From positions 1-5,408 of the forward strand of contig JAILFQ010000072.1 of the NCBI GenBank assembly GCA_024697505.1: DNA of 5,408 nt, written 5' to 3'. A program made the position numbers and the translations under genes. This DNA comes from Lachnospiraceae bacterium (GTDB lineage Bacteria > Bacillota > Clostridia > Lachnospirales > Lachnospiraceae). The notes beneath the pieces are model-generated. The model did no database searches. It was not told the DNA's origin and saw only the letters and a program-made list of their open reading frames with translations. Below, piece after piece: positions 1 to 5,408 of the stretch; the first letter of the stretch is position 1, and every line of letters starts with the position of its first letter.

Positions 1-518
1 CCCTTAAACTCATGTATGGTCTCCCTGCATTCCTTTCCGTCTTCACCGGTAAAAACAAGTTCTGCCTTGCCGGCACCCGGAACCTTGATCTCCACATTCT
101 TGTAAATGTCTCCGTAAGCATGTCTTGCAATGGTAATAGGCTTTTTCCAGTTCTTAACCAGAGGTTCTATTCCCTTTACAATGATCGGCGCACGGAAAAC
201 CGTTCCGTCAAGCATGGCACGTATGGTGCCGTTTGGGCTCTTGTACATTTCCTTTAAGCCATATTCCGTAACTCTGGCAGCGTTAGGCGTAATGGTTGCG
301 CACTTTACCGCTACCTTGTACTTCTTTGTGGCATTTGCGGAATCTATTGTTACCTGATCGTTTGTATCATTACGATGAACAAGACCGAGGTCGTAATATT
401 CCGTTTTAAGGTCTACAAAAGGGAGAATAAGCTCTTTTTTGATCGCTTCCCAGAGTACTCTGGTCATCTCATCTCCGTCCATCTCAACGAGAGGTGTGGT
501 CATTGGGATCTTAGACAT
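1..518 (-). CDS. icd: NADP-dependent isocitrate dehydrogenase, eukaryote-like dimeric type (N-terminal 172 residues; cut by left edge)
   Basis: This enzyme oxidatively decarboxylates isocitrate to 2-oxoglutarate in the cytoplasm, making NADPH and the carbon skeleton for glutamate. The visible 172 codons align with human IDH1 without a gap, so residue numbers coincide: [10 protein letters not shown] (11-20), the KCATIT segment (72-77, Thr77), SPNGT with Ser94, Arg100, Arg109, and RHAYGD containing Arg132, followed by Tyr139. These are the isocitrate-binding and catalytic residues of that family. The C-terminal half, with the catalytic Lys and the NADP site, lies beyond the window. The start is ATG at 518, supported by a full AAGGAGG at 531-525 six bases upstream. 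The gap to the thrS stop is 49 bases (519-567). It holds no hairpin with a T-run and no convincing promoter, so co-transcription with thrS is likely. An isopropylmalate-dehydrogenase-type or E. coli-type ICD is excluded by the strong IDH1-like pattern. Confidence 0.95.
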   Translation of the reverse strand, partial: MSKIPMTTPLVEMDGDEMTRVLWEAIKKELILPFVDLKTEYYDLGLVHRNDTNDQVTIDSANATKKYKVAVKCATITPNAARVTEYGLKEMYKSPNGTIRAMLDGTVFRAPIIVKGIEPLVKNWKKPITIARHAYGDIYKNVEIKVPGAGKAELVFTGEDGKECRETIHEFK

Positions 519-567
519 GTGGGGCCTCCTTATAATCTGCCCGTAGGCATCTTTTCTTTATAATAAA

Positions 568-2352
568 TTATCTTGCTTTTGTGTTGATCTCTTCTGTAAT
601 CTTGCTTATAAAATCGTCAAGGGACATAGTCTCGGTAGCGCCGGTATCACGATTACGTACGCTTACTGTGTTCTCTTCGGCTTCTTTTGCGCCAAGTACA
701 AGCATGTACTTAACTCTGTCAAGCTGTGCCTCTCTGATCTTATAGCCGATCTTTTCGTCTCTCTCATCAAGACTTACTCTAAAGCCCTTGTCTTCAAGAA
801 CGTTGTATACGCCTCTTGCATAATCAAGAGTCTTTTCGGATACAGGAAGTACCTTAACCTGAAGAGGAGCAAGCCAAAGCGGGAACTTACCCTTTGTCTC
901 CTCAATGATATAAGCCATAAATCTGTCCAGAGAACCGAGAATTGCACGGTGAAGTACAACAGGTGTACGCTCCTGGCCATCCTTATCCGTATACTTAAGG
1001 TCGAACTTTGCAGGAAGACAGAAGTCAAGCTGGCATGTGGAGAGTGTGTACTCGGCACCTACGGCAGGCTTAACATTAACGTCGAGCTTTGGTCCGTAGA
1101 AAGCAGCCTCGCCGATTTCCTCCGTAAAGTCTATCTTAAGATCTGTAAGAACCTTACGAAGAGCATCTTCCGCTGTATTCCACATTTCGTCGTCCGGATG
1201 ATACTTTTCTGTATCGGCAGGATCACGAAGGGAAAGTACGCATCTGTAATTTTCAATTCCAAAATCCTTATATACATCGAAAATAAGGTCTACAACCTTA
1301 CTTACTTCATCCTCGATCTGGTCAGGTGTTACGAAAAGATGGGCATCATTCTGGCAGAAGTGACGTCCTCTTTCAATTCCCTTTAAGGTACCTGAAGACT
1401 CAAAACGGAAGTCGTGTGCTATTTCACCTATACGAAGAGGAAGATCCTTATAGCTTCTTGGCTTGTTAGCGTAGATCATCATGTGGTGAGGGCAGTTCAT
1501 AGGACGAAGAACGAAGTTTTCTCCTTCAACTTCCATTGCAGGGAACATGTTCTTTCTGTAATGAGCCCAGTGGCCGGATGTCTCGTAAAGAGCAACCGTA
1601 CCTACGCAAGGAGTCATAACATGGAGATAACCAAGCTTTCTCTCCTTAGCCTTAATATAGTTTTCAAGTTCCTGCCATACTGTGTAGCCGTTTGGAAGGA
1701 ACATAGGAAGGCCCTTACCTATAAGGTCGTCTGTCATAAAGAGGGACATTTCCTTACCGATCTTACGATGGTCTCTTGCCTTTGCCTCTTCAACTTCCTT
1801 AAGGTAGTTGTCAAGTTCTTCCTGAGTTCTGAATGCAACGCCGTTGATACGGGTAAGCATCTTATTCTTTGCATCATTTTTCCAGTATGCACCGGACTGG
1901 CCTGTAATCTTAAATGCCTTTACAGCCTTTGTATATGTTACATGAGGACCAACGCACATATCAATGTAGTCACCCTGCTGGAAGAAGCTTATAACAGCAT
2001 CTTCAGGAAGGTCTCCGATATGCTCCTCCTTGTATTTTTCATGTCTTTCCTGCATAAGCTTAACAGCTTCGGCTCTTGGAAGAATGAAAGACTTAAAAGG
2101 AAGGTTTTCTTTAATGATCTTCTTCATTTCCTTTTCGATGTTCTCCAGATCTTCGTCTGTAAGCTTCTTTTCGCCAAGATCAACATCATAGTAGAAGCCT
2201 CTTTCAGTAGCAGGGCCGTATGCAAAATCTGCTTCAGGAAAAAGTCTCTGAATGGCCTGTGCCATAATGTGAGCTGCAGAATGGCGAATAACGTGCTGTT
2301 CCTCTTCTGCCGGGCACTCAGCAACGTGTCCGTCGTTGTAAATAATCTTCAT
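568..2352 (-). CDS. thrS: Threonyl-tRNA synthetase lacking the N-terminal TGS domain (594 aa)
   Basis: This class II synthetase charges tRNA-Thr in the cytoplasm. The start is ATG at 2352, chosen because AAAGGAG (2367-2361) lies eight bases upstream; the open frame continues upstream only through the T-box terminator and is not coding. Domains: residues 1-20 are a short remnant. The editing (N2) domain runs about 21-175 with HSAAH (His24, His28) and CVGPH (Cys133, His137), the HxxxH + CxxxH site that removes mischarged Ser. The catalytic core runs about 195-490 with NCP Cys287, NDAH His338 and HRA His468 as zinc ligands, motif 2 around FRFESSG (315-321), and motif 3 around GSLDRF (473-478). 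The anticodon-binding domain is about 497-590, with IGYKIREAQL. The His/Cys spacing equals E. coli ThrS with a constant offset of 49, so roughly 49 residues of the usual TGS domain are absent. The enzyme looks intact otherwise. Regulation is by the upstream T-box. Confidence 0.97.
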   Translation of the reverse strand: MKIIYNDGHVAECPAEEEQHVIRHSAAHIMAQAIQRLFPEADFAYGPATERGFYYDVDLGEKKLTDEDLENIEKEMKKIIKENLPFKSFILPRAEAVKLMQERHEKYKEEHIGDLPEDAVISFFQQGDYIDMCVGPHVTYTKAVKAFKITGQSGAYWKNDAKNKMLTRINGVAFRTQEELDNYLKEVEEAKARDHRKIGKEMSLFMTDDLIGKGLPMFLPNGYTVWQELENYIKAKERKLGYLHVMTPCVGTVALYETSGHWAHYRKNMFPAMEVEGENFVLRPMNCPHHMMIYANKPRSYKDLPLRIGEIAHDFRFESSGTLKGIERGRHFCQNDAHLFVTPDQIEDEVSKVVDLIFDVYKDFGIENYRCVLSLRDPADTEKYHPDDEMWNTAEDALRKVLTDLKIDFTEEIGEAAFYGPKLDVNVKPAVGAEYTLSTCQLDFCLPAKFDLKYTDKDGQERTPVVLHRAILGSLDRFMAYIIEETKGKFPLWLAPLQVKVLPVSEKTLDYARGVYNVLEDKGFRVSLDERDEKIGYKIREAQLDRVKYMLVLGAKEAEENTVSVRNRDTGATETMSLDDFISKITEEINTKAR

Positions 2353-2360
2353 TTCTTTCT

Positions 2361-2367
2361 CTCCTTT
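2361..2367 (-). promoter_or_regulatory. Ribosome binding site of thrS (fixes the start)
   Basis: AAAGGAG is followed by an 8-base spacer and ATG at 2352. It lies just after the leader terminator and decides in favour of the 594-residue product over a longer reading that would begin inside the T-box. Confidence 0.9.
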
Positions 2368-2394
2368 TTCTTTCCCGGGAGGACTTTTATATAC

Positions 2395-2435
2395 AAAAAA
2401 GCCCGTCCCTAATGATGATGTCAAAAGGGACGGGC
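2395..2435 (-). terminator. T-box leader intrinsic terminator
   Basis: On the minus strand, AGGGACGGGC and GCCCGTCCCT are perfect complements: a 10-bp GC-rich stem with arms 2435-2426 and 2410-2401, enclosing a 15-base loop. Six T residues follow directly (2400-2395). This is the default 'off' structure that stops transcription before thrS when tRNA-Thr is charged. Its promoter-proximal arm is shared with the antiterminator. Confidence 0.95.
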
Positions 2436-2624
2436 ATAATACCCGCGGTTCCACCCTGATTGAAAGCTTGCGCTCTCCGGCTTAATTTGATTATAACGTG
2501 ATCAACGGGATGTTTTCATCCGCTCCGAGGTAGTTTTCGGATGCTTCCGTGACAGGTTGCTTTCAGCATATGCAACCCTCTCTGAGACCTTTCACATCTT
2601 ACTCTTCTCATCAACGCTTTAGCT
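2401..2624 (-). ncRNA. T-box riboswitch leader, threonine-specific
   Basis: This leader senses uncharged tRNA-Thr and permits thrS transcription. Stem I: an S-turn strand GAAGAGTA (2607-2600) is followed by GATGT (2598-2594), which pairs with GCATC (2544-2540). The strand facing the S-turn then reads CGAAA-ACT-ACC, giving ACU (Thr, 2534-2532) as specifier, with the usual purine after it. Below the loop, GAG (2609-2607) can pair with CTC (2529-2527), next to GA-containing strands typical of the basal kink-turn. The distal arm is GGTTGC/GCAACC (2577-2572 / 2560-2555), preceded by CAGAGAG. A small hairpin GGATG-AAAA-CATCC spans 2521-2508. Another helix, TTGAT/ATCAA, pairs 2505-2501 with 2491-2487. 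Stem III is GAGAGC-GCAA-GCTTTC (2477-2462) with a GNRA loop. The T-box and terminator are listed separately. Family membership is clear; the specifier assignment is by structure drawn by eye. Confidence 0.95.
2426..2457 (-). promoter_or_regulatory. T-box sequence and antiterminator helix
   Basis: AGGGTGGAACCGCGGG (2457-2442) is the canonical T-box. In the antiterminator, CGGG (2445-2442) pairs with CCCG (2434-2431) across a 7-base loop, and AGGG (2457-2454) pairs with CCCT (2429-2426), leaving the TGGAACC-containing bulge open. TGGA (2453-2450) is the segment that pairs with the tRNA acceptor end. Its variable base is A, which predicts a U discriminator base on the cognate tRNA-Thr. The downstream bases used here are those of the terminator's first arm, so the two helices are mutually exclusive. 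Confidence 0.92.
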
Positions 2625-2630
2625 TTTTTG

Positions 2631-2658
2631 ATTATAACACTAAAAAAGTCTTTGTCAA
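2631..2658 (-). promoter_or_regulatory. Sigma-A-type promoter of the thrS T-box transcript
   Basis: TTGACA (2658-2653), a 16-base spacer and TATAAT (2636-2631) match both consensus hexamers exactly. Initiation is expected near 2625-2622, just before the first Stem I bases. The -35 box contains the TGA stop codon (2657-2655) of the preceding hydrolase gene. A 7-bp dyad, CTTTTTT (2648-2642) with AAAAAAG (2629-2623), brackets the -10 box. Confidence 0.9.
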
Positions 2659-3617
2659 TTCTGTTTTTCAAAGTTAAACACAGGAAGTCCGTCTTTCCAT
2701 TCAACCGTAAGCATCATTGTATGCCTGTTAGGGTCGTAAAGAGGGTCCCCCTCTATTTTCTCGTAAGGTCTTGCGTGATATATCATTATATCCTTTGTGT
2801 CGTCTTCGCTCTTTACAAAGCAGTTATGGCCCGGGCCGTAAACATGCTTTTCGTAGTCCGTTTTAAGTACAGGGTCTCTGAACTTTTCCCAGCTTCTCGG
2901 GTCCAAAAGGTCTGCATTTTCATCTGCAGCAAGCATTCCCACACAGTAGCAGGCTCCGGTGGCACTTGCGGAAAAGGTAAGGAAGAGCTTACCGTCATGT
3001 TTTAATACGTAAGGACCTTCATTTACCCAAAAGCCTATTCTTTCCCAGTCATAATCCGGTGTTGTAAGAAGCACCTGAACCGTTTTCAACTTGTTAGGGG
3101 TTTCAAGCTTTGCAATGTAAAGATTGGAGATCATTTTTCCCACACCAACTTTTTCTGCCCAAACACAGTACCATTCTTTGTTTGCTTCAAACACTGTCAT
3201 ATCCAATGAAAAAGACTTGAAGGAAAACTCATCATCATCTGCAGCCTGCATCATTCCAAGCTCTACAAAGTCGTCCTTCATAGGGTCGTTTCCGGTGCAT
3301 TTAAGTACATATGGTCTTATAGCCCAAATGTCCGGGTTCTCGCCGGCCGCAAAATAAATGTACCAGCCGCCCATTACATAGTGAAGCTCCGGTGCCCATA
3401 TATGCTTTGCCATTTTTCCTGTTTCGTGGCAGTGCCAGATTTCTTTTTCTTCTGCCTTGGCAAGCCCCTTTATTGTGGTGGCGCACCTAAGGACTATTCT
3501 GTCGTATTCCGGTACGGAAGCGGTAAAATAATAAAGACCGTTTTCCTTGCAAACATACGGGTCTGCTCTGTTTGGAATAAGTGGCTCATTATACTCTGTT
3601 TTTACTGTTGCCTGCAT
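2655..3617 (-). CDS. Glycoside hydrolase family 43 protein, cytoplasmic (probable arabinofuranosidase/xylosidase-type)
   Basis: This is a 320-residue single-domain five-bladed beta-propeller hydrolase of family GH43, whose members cleave alpha-L-arabinofuranosyl or beta-xylosyl residues from plant-derived oligosaccharides. Visible signatures are NRADPYV with the candidate general base Asp19; WAPELHY (75-80 region); SLDMTVF with Asp139 as pKa modulator; VNEGPYV with Glu200 as general acid; and YGPGHN with His264, which usually sits at the propeller centre. There is no signal peptide, transmembrane segment or carbohydrate-binding module, so it should act on imported oligosaccharides inside the cell. 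ATG 3617 has AGGAG at 3630-3626 with an 8-base spacer. It starts 18 bases after the Gx gene, with no terminator between, so it is probably the last gene of the ApbE operon. The exact substrate and GH43 subfamily cannot be decided by eye. No sugar transporter or regulator lies beside it here. Confidence 0.9.
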   Translation of the reverse strand: MQATVKTEYNEPLIPNRADPYVCKENGLYYFTASVPEYDRIVLRCATTIKGLAKAEEKEIWHCHETGKMAKHIWAPELHYVMGGWYIYFAAGENPDIWAIRPYVLKCTGNDPMKDDFVELGMMQAADDDEFSFKSFSLDMTVFEANKEWYCVWAEKVGVGKMISNLYIAKLETPNKLKTVQVLLTTPDYDWERIGFWVNEGPYVLKHDGKLFLTFSASATGACYCVGMLAADENADLLDPRSWEKFRDPVLKTDYEKHVYGPGHNCFVKSEDDTKDIMIYHARPYEKIEGDPLYDPNRHTMMLTVEWKDGLPVFNFEKQN

Positions 3618-3635
3618 TTTTATTTCTCCTGTTTT

Positions 3636-4127
3636 TCAAAAAATTTGTTTTAACCTTTTTATTACAAGTGCTGCAAGAAGGCCTATAATAACTCCGGAAA
3701 CAACACCCGAAAGTGCAAGAACCGGAAGATAGTAAAGAAGACTTTCCGTTTCTACTATGATCATGGCAACAATTATCTGGCCTACATTATGGAAGACTCC
3801 GCCAAGAACGCTTACTCCCGTTTCGGAAAAGAATTTAAGTTTTTTTGCAAAAAACATTACAAGAAAGCTTAATATACCGCCTGCAAGGGAATACATAAAA
3901 GCAGAAAAATTTCCGAAGGTTAAACTTACTAGCAAAATCCTTACCATGGAAAGGGCAAAGGCATCCACCGGCCCAATAAGATAAAGCGCCACAATAACGG
4001 CCAAATTTGCAAGGCCAAGCTTAACTCCCGGCACTCCAAGATTTATGGGGATTAAAAATTCTATATATGAAAATACAAAAGCAAGGGCTGTAAAAAGCCC
4101 AAGAAAAGCAATTCTTTTTGTCTTCAT
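3636..4127 (-). CDS. Gx transporter family membrane protein (EetB-like; formerly heptaprenyl diphosphate synthase component I)
   Basis: This is a 163-residue integral membrane protein with about five to six hydrophobic helices (roughly 7-27, 38-52, 55-71, 75-95, 106-125, 132-157) and a basic C-terminal end. Family signs are PGVKLGLANL (33-42), a conserved Arg63 within helix 3, and GGVFHNVGQIIVA (109-121) with His113, Asn114 and Gln117. The family was once named a prenyl diphosphate synthase subunit but looks like a small-molecule transporter S-component. In Listeria a related protein belongs to the flavin-based extracellular electron-transfer locus. ATG 4127 is preceded by GGAG (4138-4135) and overlaps the preceding stop as ATGA, so it is translationally coupled to the NusG-II protein. 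The transported ligand is unknown; quinone-precursor or flavin-related roles are guesses from context. Confidence 0.9.
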   Translation of the reverse strand: MKTKRIAFLGLFTALAFVFSYIEFLIPINLGVPGVKLGLANLAVIVALYLIGPVDAFALSMVRILLVSLTFGNFSAFMYSLAGGILSFLVMFFAKKLKFFSETGVSVLGGVFHNVGQIIVAMIIVETESLLYYLPVLALSGVVSGVIIGLLAALVIKRLKQIF

Positions 4128-4522
4128 TTTGTTACTCCGTCAAGTTCCGCTTCTTTACCATTTTCTATTTTTACAACAAATCTGTTTGGAAGGCAGACTA
4201 TACTTTGTCCGTTTTTATTTATCTTCCTGTGGTGTACGCAAATGCGGTCCGGACAGGAGGCATCGGAAACATAAACATAACCGTCTTCTATAACAAGGAC
4301 ATTGCTGCCTCCGTTATAGGACTCAAAGGTGTAGCTGGCATTCTTCCCAAGGCTGTACTCCGCAACCTTTTCGCTGTTTATGTAAACAACTGCCACTGCC
4401 CCGTCTTTTGTGGTAATGTTGGAATAAAGTCTTACTCCAAGCCATACTGCAATGGAGATCAAAAGCAGCCCTCCTATTAAATACAGATCCCCTTTTTTTA
4501 TGGTTTTATTTTTTTCTTCCAT
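4124..4522 (-). CDS. NusG domain II-containing membrane-anchored protein (EetA-like)
   Basis: This is a 132-residue protein with a short Lys-rich cytoplasmic N-terminus, one transmembrane helix (about 12-33) and an extracytoplasmic NusG-II-type beta domain. The diagnostic stretch is SCPDRICVHHRKI followed by GQSIVCLPNRF (89-115), with Cys90, Cys95 and Cys110. These cysteines on the outer face could form a disulfide or a redox or metal site. It is not the transcription factor NusG: only the insertion domain is shared and there is no NGN or KOW part. The start is taken as ATG 4522, which overlaps the ApbE stop as TGATG. TTG at 4525 would add one residue and is less likely. No strong ribosome binding site is seen, consistent with translation coupled to apbE. 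It lies between ApbE and Gx, the usual order of this module, which suggests a shared role in extracytoplasmic flavin or electron-transfer biology. Confidence 0.9.
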   Translation of the reverse strand: MEEKNKTIKKGDLYLIGGLLLISIAVWLGVRLYSNITTKDGAVAVVYINSEKVAEYSLGKNASYTFESYNGGSNVLVIEDGYVYVSDASCPDRICVHHRKINKNGQSIVCLPNRFVVKIENGKEAELDGVTK

Positions 4523-5408
4523 CAATTTAACAGTCTTTCTTTAAAGTTGTCTGAGTAGATTTTTGTTCCGTTTCCGTATACCCAGAGCACATCCAGATCA
4601 TTTGCTCTTGCAAACTCAAGCCCTTCTTCAAGGCTCATAAGATATAATGCTGTGGAAAACGCATCTGCAGAACCGCCGTCCGTTGTAATAACGGACACGC
4701 AGGCAAAATCGCTCTTCGGGTACAGTGTCTCCGGGTCTATTATGTGGCAGTATTTAACTCCGTTCACATAATAATATCTCTGGTAGTCTCCGCTGGTGGC
4801 AATACATTCACCATCATTTAAATAGATTCTTTCCACATACTCTTCCGCGCTTTCCGTATCCGGATTTTCTATTCCTATTTTCCATGGATTTCCGTCCGGC
4901 TTGTTGCCAACGGCGGCAATATTTCCTCCAACGCTTACAAGTATGTTTGTATAGCCGAGCTCTTTAATATATTCGCAGGTTCTTGCAATGGAGTATCCCT
5001 TTGCAATTCCGCCAACGTCCAGTCTTAACTCCGGGTCCAGAAACTTAACGTAAAACTTTTTGTCTTTTCCGCTTCCCTCGGTGTAATATATTAAGTCCTC
5101 AATATTTGTGTGTTCATTTGCGGCCTTTAATCTTATTTCTTCCGGAAGCCTTGCGTTTTCCGGGTCCGCAATGCCGTTTTCTCTGTATGTATGCCAAATG
5201 CTTAAAACACTACCAAGGGCAATGTTTGTCTTGCCCTTTGTTATTCCGCACATGGTCTTGGAAAAAAGCAAAAGATTAAAAAGGTCTTCCGAAACCTCAA
5301 CAGTCTCTTTTCCGGCCTTTTCATTAACAGTCTTTACATTAACCGTATCCTTATACAAATGATAGATGTCGTAAAGATTATTGTAATATGTAAGTTTTTC
5401 TTTTATCT
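4522..5408 (-). CDS. apbE: ApbE-type FAD:protein FMN transferase (partial; N-terminus beyond right edge)
   Basis: ApbE enzymes cleave FAD with Mg2+ and attach FMN through a phosphoester bond to a Thr or Ser of target proteins on the outer face of the membrane. The C-terminal 295 codons or so are present. Motifs in order: DVGGIAKGY (5019-4993); VSVGGNIAAVG, then DGNPWKIGIENP; ATSGDYQRYY (from 4800); HIIDP (4746-4732), the flavin-contacting His; and GGSADAFSTALYLM (from 4677), with the Asp and Thr of the metal site. The frame stays open to 5408 without a start codon. TTG at 5358 is only an internal Leu, since upstream residues continue ApbE-like sequence. The signal peptide or lipobox expected in this family would lie outside the window. 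One departure is that the usual DPxTGYP after the His reads DPETLYP, with Leu in place of Gly at 4725-4723. No FMN-binding target protein is visible here. Confidence 0.94.
   Translation of the reverse strand, partial: IKEKLTYYNNLYDIYHLYKDTVNVKTVNEKAGKETVEVSEDLFNLLLFSKTMCGITKGKTNIALGSVLSIWHTYRENGIADPENARLPEEIRLKAANEHTNIEDLIYYTEGSGKDKKFYVKFLDPELRLDVGGIAKGYSIARTCEYIKELGYTNILVSVGGNIAAVGNKPDGNPWKIGIENPDTESAEEYVERIYLNDGECIATSGDYQRYYYVNGVKYCHIIDPETLYPKSDFACVSVITTDGGSADAFSTALYLMSLEEGLEFARANDLDVLWVYGNGTKIYSDNFKERLLN

Noticed and set aside
519..567. Separate promoter for icd
   Set aside because: AT-rich patches such as TTATTATAAAG look like a -10 box, but no -35 box stands at the right distance, so I do not list one.
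949..1386. 145-codon plus-strand open frame inside thrS
   Set aside because: Antisense shadow of conserved synthetase codons; no independent coding sign.
1414..2412. 332-codon open frame on the plus strand opposite thrS
   Set aside because: It is antisense to a certain gene, has no recognisable domain, no good ribosome binding site, and a composition explained by thrS codon bias.
2353..2454. 34-codon N-terminal extension of ThrS in the same open frame
   Set aside because: It runs through the T-box and terminator, has no ribosome binding site at its first ATG, and encodes no TGS-like sequence. The SD at 2367-2361 fits the internal ATG.
2511..2513. ACA as the T-box specifier
   Set aside because: It overlaps the 3' arm of the GGATG-AAAA-CATCC hairpin and is not opposite the S-turn, whereas ACU at 2534-2532 is.
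4523..4525. TTG as the start of the NusG-II protein
   Set aside because: The ATG directly after it gives the common TGATG stop/start overlap and needs no rare start.
5356..5358. TTG as the start of ApbE
   Set aside because: The frame stays open to the edge with ApbE-like residues before it, no ribosome binding site precedes it, and the protein would lack the expected N-terminal region.
1..5408. Mobile elements, CRISPR arrays, tRNA genes, phage attachment sites
   Set aside because: No transposase, long direct or terminal inverted repeats, spaced repeat array or tRNA cloverleaf was seen; the window is almost fully filled with co-directional genes.

Overview
The window is about 5.4 kb from a low- to mid-GC Gram-positive bacterium, most likely a clostridial anaerobe of the Lachnospiraceae type. 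That placement is an inference. It rests on strong AGGAG-type ribosome binding sites, a tRNA-sensing T-box leader on a synthetase gene, a eukaryote-like NADP isocitrate dehydrogenase, and an ApbE / NusG-domain-II / Gx-transporter gene set of a kind common in Firmicutes. All six genes read leftward on the minus strand, and coding density is very high. No tRNA, rRNA, CRISPR array, insertion sequence or integration site is visible.

Right half (5408 to 3636), in transcription order: the C-terminal part of an ApbE-type FMN transferase that runs off the right edge, a small membrane-anchored NusG-domain-II protein, and a Gx-family membrane protein (the old 'heptaprenyl diphosphate synthase component I' family). 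They overlap by 1 and 4 bases, so they are almost certainly one translationally coupled operon. The set resembles the accessory module found next to extracytoplasmic flavoprotein electron-transfer systems (compare EetA/EetB/FmnB of Listeria). No flavoprotein substrate is in the window. Only 18 bases further on, with its own ribosome binding site, is a cytoplasmic family-43 glycoside hydrolase (3617 to 2655), an unexpected partner for flavinylation genes.

Centre (2658 to 2395): a complete threonine T-box regulatory region. A consensus promoter (TTGACA, 16 bp, TATAAT) has its -35 box on top of the hydrolase stop codon. The leader then shows Stem I with an S-turn, a putative ACU specifier, an AG-bulge region, a GNRA-capped Stem III, the T-box sequence with TGGA, and competing antiterminator and terminator helices.

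Left half (2352 to 1): thrS, which lacks almost all of the N-terminal TGS domain but keeps both the editing and catalytic metal sites. After 49 bases without a visible terminator comes the N-terminal 172 residues of a human-IDH1-like NADP-dependent isocitrate dehydrogenase, cut by the left edge.

Functionally the window has two transcription units in tandem: an upstream flavinylation/membrane unit ending in GH43, and a downstream threonine-responsive thrS unit that may carry icd along with it. I see no wholly new system. The points most worth a second look are the TGS-less ThrS, the GH43 gene attached to the ApbE cluster, the promoter/stop-codon overlap, and possible threonine-dependent read-through into icd.
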